This document shows positions 30,654 through 40,200 of a stretch of 64,000 bases of DNA, one piece after another. Source of the DNA: Streptococcus oralis. Its GTDB lineage: Bacteria; Bacillota; Bacilli; Lactobacillales; Streptococcaceae. A model generated the notes under the pieces. It was not told the DNA's origin and ran no database searches. It was given only the letters and a program-made list of their open reading frames with translations. Position 1 is the stretch's first letter. The number at the start of each line of letters is the position of its first letter. The translations under genes were made by a program, and so were the position numbers. Location: positions 62,001 through 126,000 of the forward strand of contig NZ_QEWJ01000005.1 of the NCBI RefSeq assembly GCF_004127215.1, given 5' to 3'.

Positions 30654-33089
30654 TTATTTTGATAAATCAGCCACGATTTGGCTTGTATAGGTTTCATCTT
30701 TGATAAATTCAATATCTTGATCAAAATTATACTCCGCAGTATGCTTATGGTTAAATTTGATTTTGGTTTTTGCTCCCATCTTCATCCACTCATACTCAGA
30801 ATCTATATGACCAATATCAAGTACCTGATAGCCGTTTTTCGTTAGGCGATAGGCCAGTACTTTAGCAGTAGGACCCAGCATACAGAGAATCAAGCGTCCA
30901 TTTGCGTGTTTATAAATTTCCTTTTCGATTTCATCAACACGTGAATAAGCACTATGTGACGGGCAAATGATTCGCTGAATCGACTTAGCATCAGCAAAGA
31001 GATCATTCCCTACACCCGAACGTGAAGTTGCACCTTCTATCAAGAGAAGATCACGTCCCTTCCATATAGACTTCAGCTTAGCAAATTGCTCGTTTGCTTG
31101 CGTTTTATCTTCAAAATCAATATACGGGCGTGAAACAAAGGTCGATCCATACCAGGAATCACTAGACAAAGATTGATAAAAATCCGCATAGTGATCCAAA
31201 TGAATTTTCCAAAAATCAATAGCCCACCAAGTAAAAATAAAGCGATTCTGGAAGATATCTGGCAGACATATTACGGTGTCTTCGCTAGAGGGAAGAGAAA
31301 TAATCTCTCTCATTGTACTTACTAATTCTTCATCATAATCTTGATAAGGGATTGAATGCCCTGCAAGGAGATTGATTTCCCCATCCCCAAAACGGATCAA
31401 AGAAGCATTATTTTTAATAACATAGTCAAGGGTTGCATCAATCCCTTTAACTTCGGGAAACTTACTCTGTTCTTTTAAAGCATTTCCTGCCAGCATCAAT
31501 CGAAGGTCTGCCAGCATCTGTTCTGGATGTTCGCTAGAATATAATCGTTGACCATGACAGCCGTTTTGAGATTTATAAAAAGCTAACATTGGTTTGGAAA
31601 GACTTGCAATTTCTGCCACAATATCACTTGTCGAATTCTCCAAGTTAATATCGAGGTAGACATCCATCTGGTTTTTAAGTCTCTCAAACTCATCTCTAGA
31701 GATGGCAGGATACAGATAAATATTCTCATGTTTCTGAGATAATGCATATAGTTTTGAGCCCATATCCGTCCAAGCAGCAATGTGAAAAGCGATTTCAGGG
31801 CACTCGGTTGCCAAATTTCCTAGACCTTCCAGTTCTTGAGAGGCTGTAAAGGTCAAAGCGTGAAATTGAGGTTCTAGATTTTTCGTAAATCTACCATTTT
31901 GCTGATAATCTTGAATCGATTCTATCATCCCAGCTAGAGAATCCACTACTCTTTGACCGTATTCTCCATGTTTAGTTGACAAAAAAGAAAGAATAGGCAC
32001 ATCATTTTTTTGCATTTTTTCTAAAACTGACTGAACCTCTTGCCCATGATTGATATCTAAATATAGATTAGCTTTTTCTTCTAATTGATGTAAAACAGGC
32101 GGAACTACTTGAGGATATAGGCGGACGTTTTCATGAACGGATAAAGTTAGTAATTTTTCTCCCATGTCCGTCCAAGCAGCAATATTAAAAGTGATTTCTG
32201 GAAGACTGACAACTAATTGGTGAATGGCTTCTAATTCTTGTGAATTTGTCACAATCAAACAACTGAAAGTCTCTCTCTTGGATGAGTTTAGTTGAAATTC
32301 TCCCCAGTGGTGTTGAAACATTTGAGTCCATTCCATGTCATGTACCTGCCACCACAACTCTCTATATCTATTTGCAATTAAAGTTGTCCATGGTTTTCGA
32401 TAGGTCGTATAATGGATAATCACCGGAGACTGAACTTCTTCTAAATGCCCCTTCCAGTTGTTATAGAAGGCAACAATATCATGTCCCACTTGAAGATTAA
32501 AGGAACGATCCAACTCTAGCCATTTTTCTTTACACACCTGGTTAATAATCGTTTGATCTCCATTAAAATCTAAAAAGCGTCCCTCTTCTATCTCTTTTTG
32601 CATAAACTGACTTTGCTGAACCAGTTTGTCCTCTAGATTTTCCTCTCTCCACTTGGCATTATTGATCAGCATAACACCCGTATTAAAGGTGACACCATCT
32701 GTATCCATGACAGCTGCCAATAACTGATCTCCTAGATTTATTTCCCACAAGTCATCCAAAGGAGCATTGACAATTAAGTCACTATCCAAGTATAACACCT
32801 TGTCTTCTCTAATGAGGCTAGGGATAAAATAACGAGCATAGGCTATCTGACTAATATGATTTTGAGTCCCCCAATTTTGGAAAATATTGCCCTGAGGTAA
32901 CTTTACATCAATCACATCGCCCCCTAAAAGACGCGCTATTTTTCTTGGTTTTCGAAACCAGTCTGGCATGATATCTTGATTTAGAACATAGACATTTATA
33001 TTTTTATTATGATAGAAAATTGATTTTAATGTCGTCTCTAATTGAGATAGATAGTGACAGTCTCCTGCCATTACGATTGTTTTCTTCAT
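30654..33089 (-). CDS. Four-domain glycosyltransferase: GT8, two GtfB-like modules, DUF1792 (GT-D fold)
   Basis: An 811-residue enzyme. Residues about 1-270 are GT8, with DSD near 102 and HYTTYRKPWTT later. Residues about 275-400 and 418-545 are two copies of the module with YLDINHGQE and YLDINLENS cores. Residues about 555-811 are a DUF1792 domain with SLIRFGDGEINLL. DUF1792 was shown in S. parasanguinis (dGT1) to be a glycosyltransferase of a distinct fold acting on SRRP glycans. So this protein should add two sugars in sequence. It lies 9 bp after gtf3. The order and number of modules differ from its neighbours. Confidence 0.85.
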   Translation of the reverse strand: MKKTIVMAGDCHYLSQLETTLKSIFYHNKNINVYVLNQDIMPDWFRKPRKIARLLGGDVIDVKLPQGNIFQNWGTQNHISQIAYARYFIPSLIREDKVLYLDSDLIVNAPLDDLWEINLGDQLLAAVMDTDGVTFNTGVMLINNAKWREENLEDKLVQQSQFMQKEIEEGRFLDFNGDQTIINQVCKEKWLELDRSFNLQVGHDIVAFYNNWKGHLEEVQSPVIIHYTTYRKPWTTLIANRYRELWWQVHDMEWTQMFQHHWGEFQLNSSKRETFSCLIVTNSQELEAIHQLVVSLPEITFNIAAWTDMGEKLLTLSVHENVRLYPQVVPPVLHQLEEKANLYLDINHGQEVQSVLEKMQKNDVPILSFLSTKHGEYGQRVVDSLAGMIESIQDYQQNGRFTKNLEPQFHALTFTASQELEGLGNLATECPEIAFHIAAWTDMGSKLYALSQKHENIYLYPAISRDEFERLKNQMDVYLDINLENSTSDIVAEIASLSKPMLAFYKSQNGCHGQRLYSSEHPEQMLADLRLMLAGNALKEQSKFPEVKGIDATLDYVIKNNASLIRFGDGEINLLAGHSIPYQDYDEELVSTMREIISLPSSEDTVICLPDIFQNRFIFTWWAIDFWKIHLDHYADFYQSLSSDSWYGSTFVSRPYIDFEDKTQANEQFAKLKSIWKGRDLLLIEGATSRSGVGNDLFADAKSIQRIICPSHSAYSRVDEIEKEIYKHANGRLILCMLGPTAKVLAYRLTKNGYQVLDIGHIDSEYEWMKMGAKTKIKFNHKHTAEYNFDQDIEFIKDETYTSQIVADLSK

Positions 33090-33098
33090 CTGTTTTTC

Positions 33099-34109
33099 CT
33101 ACCTTACTCCCAGTTGAAAAATAGCCTCAACCAAGATTTTTTTCGTAAAATATCCCTCTTTTAATAGATAACTAAACATTTCGATACGCGCTGTCATATC
33201 ACGGTACTCTTCCTCAGTTATAGATGAGACAAGCTGACTCGCTTCTTCTAGAGTATCAACCGCAAAGCCTAATCCCTGTTCAACAATAAACTGCATCGTT
33301 GAAAGATTTTTGGGAACAATAACAGGAATTCCAGCAGCTAAATAAGTACTAACTTTATGAGAAAGATTCATTCCATAATAGTCTCTATTTTCTCCTGGAT
33401 TTTCAGTAGTCCCCCATACCAAACCAAATCCTCCCTTTGAAAGTTCTAAAAGGAGTTCCTCATCTCGCTTCCAGCCCTCTATTATAAAAGTTGGTGCTTG
33501 ATTTTTTCCGATTGGTTGATTTGAAAAGACTCTCAAGGGGATTGGATGAGACCAATTTAGCAATCCTGGAAAGCGTTCCAAACTACCTGCAAAGAAAATT
33601 TCTCTTTTGAAGATTGGCTTATAGAGGGCTAAAGAATGAGGGTGGTCCCACATCCCTTGAATCAGTATTTTGGGATTTTCTAGCCCTTCCTCAAGCAATC
33701 GTTTCTTCATTTTTTCCGAAGGCACTATCAATACATCTGCCTGCTGATACAAATAAAGATAATCCTTCATAAGGTAATAATTACTATCAAACATTAGGGG
33801 AACAACATCATGAATAAAAAGAACCAACTTAACTTGCATGTCTTTGAGTTTATCAATAAATAAGCGATCAAACTCAACACCATTCCACGTAGGTGACTGA
33901 AAAACAACAATATCCCCGATAGAAACACTCGACATAATGCCATCTATGCGTTTGTTCATTTCAGACTTGCTATCTGCTGTGATAGGATAAAAATAAACTC
34001 CTAATTCACGAAAACCTAAAGTTGAGGCAATATTTTGGACTGCATTCTGGGCTAAAATGACTGTACTGTCTCCTGCCATCCCATATAGATTCGTTAGATG
34101 TAGTTTCAT
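33099..34109 (-). CDS. gtf3: SRRP glucosyltransferase Gtf3 (Nss-like)
   Basis: A 336-residue GT-B enzyme that in S. parasanguinis adds glucose to GlcNAc already attached to the serine-rich adhesin. Family features seen are [18 protein letters not shown] at the start, [31 protein letters not shown], and the donor-binding C-terminal stretch [12 protein letters not shown]. It is cytoplasmic. Because its acceptor is protein-bound GlcNAc, its presence implies that a GtfA/GtfB-type activity exists in the cell although those genes are not in this locus. Confidence 0.85.
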   Translation of the reverse strand: MKLHLTNLYGMAGDSTVILAQNAVQNIASTLGFRELGVYFYPITADSKSEMNKRIDGIMSSVSIGDIVVFQSPTWNGVEFDRLFIDKLKDMQVKLVLFIHDVVPLMFDSNYYLMKDYLYLYQQADVLIVPSEKMKKRLLEEGLENPKILIQGMWDHPHSLALYKPIFKREIFFAGSLERFPGLLNWSHPIPLRVFSNQPIGKNQAPTFIIEGWKRDEELLLELSKGGFGLVWGTTENPGENRDYYGMNLSHKVSTYLAAGIPVIVPKNLSTMQFIVEQGLGFAVDTLEEASQLVSSITEEEYRDMTARIEMFSYLLKEGYFTKKILVEAIFQLGVR

Positions 34110-34130
34110 ATTGACCTTTCTAGTCTTTAA

Positions 34131-34994
34131 CTATTTTCTTGGCTTGATCAGGATATCTCCGTTATTGTAGACAATGCTGTTTGCAGGAATGTCTTGGCGT
34201 ATCAGACAACCGGCTCCAATTACAGTGTTATCACCAATTCGAACACCTTTCAAAATGGTTACATTGCTACCAATCCAGCAATCCTTCCCCACCATTATGG
34301 GAGCCATCTTCCACTCCCACTTTTCAATCCTCTCTGCTGTATAAGTATGATCATGGTCATAAAAACGGACACCTTCTCCAATCATGGTTCCTGATCCGAT
34401 TTCGATGCGGTCAATACAGTTTATACTACAGTAATTATTCAAAAAAACTCCTTCATAAAGAATAAGCTTTCCAGCAGGTAGTTGAAAACTCTCAAAATTA
34501 CGGCAAGTAACCCTCTGAGCGACACATAGACTAGCTGAAGAGCCTATCTCAAAGGAATTCCATGCGCCTTCCTGATAAATACGGTCCAAGTCATTTACGG
34601 TAATATGAGGCTGATTCAAACAATCTAAAATCGCTTCAACCATTGCTTGAGGAGTAGAGGAAGAATAGCATTCTTGTCCTTGTTGACCATGCATAGTATT
34701 ATCAAAAGCAAGGACCTTCTTGCCCGACTGAGAAAACCGTGCCACCACCTGATCTACTTCTTCATAATGGTTGATATCCAGTAACACATCACAAACTCTC
34801 ATCAAAAAAGAAATACTAGCTTCATCAGTTACTGTATGTAAGCGTACATTTCCCTTTGATTGTAATTCTAACATTCTATCTGAAAATACAACGGGCGCTG
34901 CGATATGAAAGCAAACTTGTGGGAGCTGATCCAAAAGATACGGCAATTGTTCAATCTGGTCACTAACAGTTAAAATTAAAGCATCGCCAATCAT
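34131..34994 (-). CDS. GtfB-like module fused to a hexapeptide-repeat acyltransferase
   Basis: About 287 residues from the ATG at 34994; the upstream in-frame ATG at 35006 lies on top of the previous gene's end and lacks spacing for a ribosome site. Residues 1-125 match the recurring module (LLDINHYEE...VLAFDNTMHGQQGQ). Residues about 165-287 form a left-handed beta-helix acyltransferase: GTMIGEGVRFYDHDHTY, then the motif WIGSNVTILKGVRIGDN and GAGCLI. Its HDH pair suggests a catalytic histidine. Likely role: acetylating a sugar on the adhesin glycan. The fusion is unusual and the donor is inferred. Confidence 0.75.
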   Translation of the reverse strand: MIGDALILTVSDQIEQLPYLLDQLPQVCFHIAAPVVFSDRMLELQSKGNVRLHTVTDEASISFLMRVCDVLLDINHYEEVDQVVARFSQSGKKVLAFDNTMHGQQGQECYSSSTPQAMVEAILDCLNQPHITVNDLDRIYQEGAWNSFEIGSSASLCVAQRVTCRNFESFQLPAGKLILYEGVFLNNYCSINCIDRIEIGSGTMIGEGVRFYDHDHTYTAERIEKWEWKMAPIMVGKDCWIGSNVTILKGVRIGDNTVIGAGCLIRQDIPANSIVYNNGDILIKPRK

Positions 34995-34996
34995 CT

Positions 34997-37090
34997 TTAG
35001 AACCATCCTTTCGCAAACTCTTTCAGTTTTTCAATCATATCTCCGACTTGATCCGTCTGATACGTTATCTGTCCCATGTCTATCGTTTTAGTATTTTCAA
35101 AAGCCAAGACTGGTTTTCCATTTTCTGTAAAATATTCTAAAAATTCCTCCGTCTTTTCCCCGTGATTGATATCCAAAAGAACTTGACAGTCCTCTTTTAG
35201 CTCTCTATCCAAATCAACTAAATAGTTGATTCCTGAATAGAGGATGACATTCGGATACCGAACCATTTGCGCCAAGGAGTCACTGACCAATACTCGTGCT
35301 GCAATTTTAAATTGAATCTCTGGTAAGGATTGAACCAATGTTTCAATTTGTTCAATATGGTCTGAGGCTGTATAGGTGAGACAAGTGAACGGTTCCTTTA
35401 TCGGATAAAGGTGAGATTTTTGTAATGGATGTAAATGATGATTTTGTCCCAATTCTGTCCATTCAAACCCATGGTAGTACCACCAAACATCTCGATAGGT
35501 TTGTGCCGCCAAATCTTTCCACGGTTTCCTATGGGAAAGATAATGAATAATAGTAGGATAATCCTGACCTACAGGCAACTGATAATCAGTGAACTGCTTA
35601 TGAATGACAATATGATTATAATCAAAATCCAATTCCAACCATTTATGTTCAAAAAGCATATTTAAGATACTCTGATCCGCCTGATCAACCTTATCATGCC
35701 ATTCATTGGTCAAATCAATCAACCTTTGAGTCATACTTTCTTGCTTCCACAAATCATTATTAATTAAGAGAACACCTGCGTTAAAGATTTCCCGACCGAA
35801 ATAGGCTCTACCTCCAAAATCTCTAACAGCAGCCAAAGGATAATCTTGTAAGTCTGTTGCAAACAATTCATCAAGATTTCTCGTTACAACTAAATCACAG
35901 TCCAAGTAGAGGGCCTTGTCTTCTTGCACGAAATCAGCTATAAAATAGCGTAAAAAAACAGTGTAACTAATATCTGTCTTATACCTTGAAATCTGCTCGG
36001 ATGTCACCCTACAATTGATAATTTCTGAATCAAACTTCTCTATGCGCTTATTTAATTGCTTAATCCATTCATTAGGAAAATCGCTATTAATCAGATAAAA
36101 ACGAATCGAGCGATTGTGGTAACAGATAGACTTGATAGTAGTCATTACTTGGTCTACATAGGAATAGTTTGCTGCTAGGACAATGGCTTTCTTTTGTATT
36201 TTCTTAGTTTTTTCAAGCTTGTCTAGTAGATATTTTTTTGCCTCAAACTCTTTATAGGTGGGAGTTTCTTCTAAGCCACTGACCTTCCCATTAGAAAGAC
36301 TCCCTTCTAACATCTGACGATAAATAGCTAAATGTTTTTCTAAAGGATATCCTAGACTAGCTAATAAAGTGATACGTTCAGACATAGCATCAACCAAGGC
36401 ATGCATCCACTTTTCTGTCCAAGATCTGGATAAACTATTATTTCTGATGCGATAAGAATAGATTCCATTATGGATATAAACAATCTTTTCTGCCAACAGA
36501 TAAATCTTTTGATTGAGGTAACCATCCTCTCCTAATTTACCTATGTCGAAGCGCAACCGCTCGAATAATCCTGCCTTATAGAGTTTACCCCAAGCAGATA
36601 TCAAAGCAAAACTCTTCATTTCTTGGGATTCATATAAGTTCTCAAATATGGAAACATTATCATATACCCTCTCGTAATAGGAGTCTCCTGATATATGAAA
36701 GTAGAACATTCCTTCACTTTCGTTGAAAGAATAGTAATTCCCAACTGCAATATCAGCCTGATACTCTGTTATTTTTTTGTATAGGGTTTCTACATAATCT
36801 GACTCAATCCAATCATCCGAGTCAACAAAAGTTACGTAATTTCCGGACATATTATTCAGACCGGTGTTTCGTGCGGCAGAAATACCAGCATTTTCTTGTT
36901 CTATATAGATAATTCGGTGATCCATTTCTGAAAATTCTTTACAAATCTCACCTGAAGCATCCGTAGAACCATCATTAACGACAACAATCTCAATATTTTT
37001 ATATGTTTGAGCAATAATACTATCTAGGCATTTTCTTAGATAGCTTTCCACATTGTAAACCGGTACAATGACCGTTATTTTATCATCCAC
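34997..37090 (-). CDS. Bifunctional glycosyltransferase: GT2, GT8 and a GtfB-like C-terminal module
   Basis: A 697-residue fusion. Residues 1-about 290 are GT2 (TVIVPVYNVESYLRKCLDS, NDGSTD near 41, FVDSDDW near 87). Residues about 300-565 are GT8 with its DxD in LYLDCDLVV, a Cys replacing the more common Ser. Residues about 575-690 are the shared module (LLDINHGEK...VLAFENTKT). It should catalyse two transfers on the adhesin glycan, similar in layout to Gly of S. gordonii, which I recall as a GT2-GT8 fusion. It is the first gene after the adhesin terminator. Confidence 0.85.
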   Translation of the reverse strand: MDDKITVIVPVYNVESYLRKCLDSIIAQTYKNIEIVVVNDGSTDASGEICKEFSEMDHRIIYIEQENAGISAARNTGLNNMSGNYVTFVDSDDWIESDYVETLYKKITEYQADIAVGNYYSFNESEGMFYFHISGDSYYERVYDNVSIFENLYESQEMKSFALISAWGKLYKAGLFERLRFDIGKLGEDGYLNQKIYLLAEKIVYIHNGIYSYRIRNNSLSRSWTEKWMHALVDAMSERITLLASLGYPLEKHLAIYRQMLEGSLSNGKVSGLEETPTYKEFEAKKYLLDKLEKTKKIQKKAIVLAANYSYVDQVMTTIKSICYHNRSIRFYLINSDFPNEWIKQLNKRIEKFDSEIINCRVTSEQISRYKTDISYTVFLRYFIADFVQEDKALYLDCDLVVTRNLDELFATDLQDYPLAAVRDFGGRAYFGREIFNAGVLLINNDLWKQESMTQRLIDLTNEWHDKVDQADQSILNMLFEHKWLELDFDYNHIVIHKQFTDYQLPVGQDYPTIIHYLSHRKPWKDLAAQTYRDVWWYYHGFEWTELGQNHHLHPLQKSHLYPIKEPFTCLTYTASDHIEQIETLVQSLPEIQFKIAARVLVSDSLAQMVRYPNVILYSGINYLVDLDRELKEDCQVLLDINHGEKTEEFLEYFTENGKPVLAFENTKTIDMGQITYQTDQVGDMIEKLKEFAKGWF

Positions 37091-37112
37091 TAGCGATTTT
37101 CTCCTTATATTT

Positions 37113-37141
37113 ATTATACAATTTTTTAGTCAAAATTTCAG
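37113..37141 (-). promoter_or_regulatory. Candidate promoter for the glycosyltransferase-secY2A2 operon
   Basis: -10 TATAAT (37118-37113) with a weak -35 CTGAAA 17 bp upstream, located between the adhesin terminator and the first glycosyltransferase ATG. Confidence 0.4.
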
Positions 37142-37155
37142 CTATATAATAGTAA

Positions 37156-37190
37156 AAACCCCTTGAAAATTCTAATTTTTCAAGGGGTTT
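37156..37190 (-). terminator. Intrinsic terminator after the adhesin gene
   Basis: A near-perfect 14-bp stem (AAACCCCTTGAAAA and its complement) with T residues after it on the minus strand. It separates the adhesin transcript from the export/glycosylation genes, allowing different expression levels. Confidence 0.88.
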
Positions 37191-37238
37191 CTATGATTTA
37201 CGTGCACGAGTTAGTTTAGCCTAAATTTATAGGTCATC

Positions 37239-40200
37239 TTACTCTTCTTCATCACGTTTACGGCGTTTCGCAACCAATCCAATACCTGTAACTGCTGCTA
37301 AAGCTCCTAAAAGCACGGATGATTTGGAAGCTTCTGTACCTGTATTCGGCAATTGCTGTCTAGTCTTACCTGATGACTCTGATGCACTTGTTGAAGCGGA
37401 TTCAGATGCGCTTGTACTTGCAGAAACTGAGGCACTTGTTGAAGCGGATGCGCTCGCTGATGTACTTGCTGATGCTGAAGCGCTCGTTGAAGCCGATGCG
37501 CTCGCTGACGTGCTAGCACTTACTGACGCGCTCGTTGAAGCAGACGCACTTGCAGATGTACTTGCACTTACTGAGGCACTTGTTGAGGCAGAGACGCTAG
37601 CTGATGTGCTTGCACTTACTGAAGCACTCGTTGAAGCAGATACGCTCGCTGACGTACTTGCGCTTGCTGAAGCACTTGTTGAAGCTGAAGCACTTGCCGA
37701 TGTACTTGCAGAAACTGAAGCACTCGTTGAAGCGGAGACGCTCGCTGATGTGCTTGCAGAAACTGAGGCACTCGTTGAAGCTGACGCACTCGCTGATGTA
37801 CTTGCTGATGCTGAGGCACTCGTTGAAGCAGATACGCTCGCTGACGTGCTAGCACTTACTGAGGCACTCGTTGAAGCAGACGCACTCGCTGACGTGCTAG
37901 CACTTACTGAGGCACTTGTTGAGGCAGATGCGCTCGCTGAAGTGCTTGCTGATGCTGATGCACTCGTTGAAGCAGATACGCTCGCTGATGTGCTTGCTGA
38001 TACTGAGGCACTTGTCGAAGCAGACGCACTCGCTGATGTACTTGCAGAAACTGATGCACTCGTTGAAGCAGATACGCTCGCTGATGTACTTGCTGATGCT
38101 GATGCACTCGTTGAAGCAGATACGCTCGCTGATGTACTTGCTGATGCTGATGCACTCGTTGAAGCAGATACGCTCGCTGATGTACTTGCTGATACTGAGG
38201 CACTGGTTGAAGCGGACGCACTCGCTGATGTGCTTGCACTTACTGAGGCACTCGTTGAAGCAGACGCGCTCGCTGATGTGCTTGCACTTACTGAGGCACT
38301 CGTTGAAGCCGACGCGCTCGCTGATGTACTTGCACTTACTGAGGCACTCGTTGAAGCAGACGCACTCGCTGACGTGCTAGCACTTACTGAGGCACTCGTT
38401 GAAGCCGAGGCACTCGCCGATGTACTTGCTGATGCTGAGGCACTCGTTGAAGCGGACGCACTCGCTGATGTGCTTGCACTTACTGAGGCACTCGTTGAAG
38501 CAGACGCACTCGCTGACGTGCTAGCACTTACTGAGGCACTTGTTGAAGCAGACGCGCTCGCTGATGTACTTGCACTTACTGAGGCACTCGTTGAAGCAGA
38601 CGCACTCGCTGACGTGCTAGCACTTACTGAGGCACTAGTTGAAGCAGACGCGCTCGCTGACGTGCTTGCACTTACTGAGGCAGATGCGCTCGCTGATGTA
38701 CTTGCACTTACTGAGGCACTTGTTGAAGCCGACGCGCTTGCTGAAGTGCTTGCTGATGCTGAGGCACTTGTTGAAGCAGATGCGCTCGCTGATGTACTTG
38801 CTGATGCTGATGCACTCGTTGAAGCAGACGCACTCGCTGATGTGCTTGCACTTACTGAGGCACTTGTTGAGGCAGATGCGCTCGCTGATGTGCTTGCTGA
38901 TGCTGAGGCACTCGTTGAAGCAGATACGCTCGCTGATGTACTTGCTGATGCTGATGCACTCGTTGAAGCAGACGCACTCGCTGACGTGCTTGCACTTACT
39001 GAGGCACTTGTTGAAGCCGACGCGCTTGCTGAGGTACTTGCTGATGCTGAGGCACTTGTCGAAGCAGACGCGCTCGCTGATGTACTTGCTGATACTGAAG
39101 CACTCGTTGAAGCAGACGCGCTCGCTGATGTGCTGGCGCTTACTGAAGCACTCGTTGAGGCAGACGCACTCGCTGATGTACTTGCTGATACTGAGGCACT
39201 TGTTGAAGCCGACGCGCTCGCTGATGTGCTTGCTGATGCTGAGGCACTCGTTGAAGCAGATACGCTCGCCGATGTACTTGCGCTTACTGAAGCGCTGGTC
39301 GAAGCGGAGACGCTCGCTGACGTGCTAGCACTTACTGAGGCACTCGTTGAAGCAGACGCACTCGCTGACGTGCTAGCTGAAACTGAAGCACTCGTTGAAG
39401 CAGACGCACTCGCTGACGTGCTAGCACTTACTGAGGCACTGGTTGAGGCAGATGCGCTCGCTGATGTACTTGCTGATACTGAGGCACTTGTTGAGGCAGA
39501 TGCGCTCGCTGATGTACTTGCACTTACTGAGGCACTCGTTGAAGCAGACGCACTCGCTGACGTGCTAGCACTTACTGAGGCACTGGTTGAGGCAGATGCG
39601 CTCGCTGATGTACTTGCTGATACTGAGGCACTTGTTGAAGCCGACGCGCTTGCTGATGTGCTTGCAGAAACTGAGGCACTCGTTGAAGCGGACGCACTCG
39701 CTGATGTGCTTGCACTTACTGAGGCACTTGTCGAAGCAGATACGCTTGCTGATGTACTTGCTGATGCTGAGGCACTCGTTGAGGCAGATACGCTTGCTGA
39801 TGTACTTGCTGATACTGAGGCACTCGTTGAAGCAGATGCGCTTGCTGATGTGCTTGCACTTACTGAAGCACTCGTTGAAGCTGAAGCACTTGCCGATGTA
39901 CTTGCTGATGCTGATGCACTCGTTGAAGCAGATACGCTCGCTGATGTACTTGCTGATACTGAGGCACTGGTTGAAGCGGACGCACTCGCTGATGTGCTTG
40001 CACTTACTGAGGCACTCGTTGAAGCAGACGCGCTCGCTGATGTGCTTGCACTTACTGAGGCACTCGTTGAAGCCGACGCGCTCGCTGATGTACTTGCACT
40101 TACTGAGGCACTCGTTGAAGCAGACGCACTCGCTGATGTGCTTGCACTTACTGAGGCACTCGTTGAAGCAGAGGCGCTCGCTGATGTACTTGCTGATACT

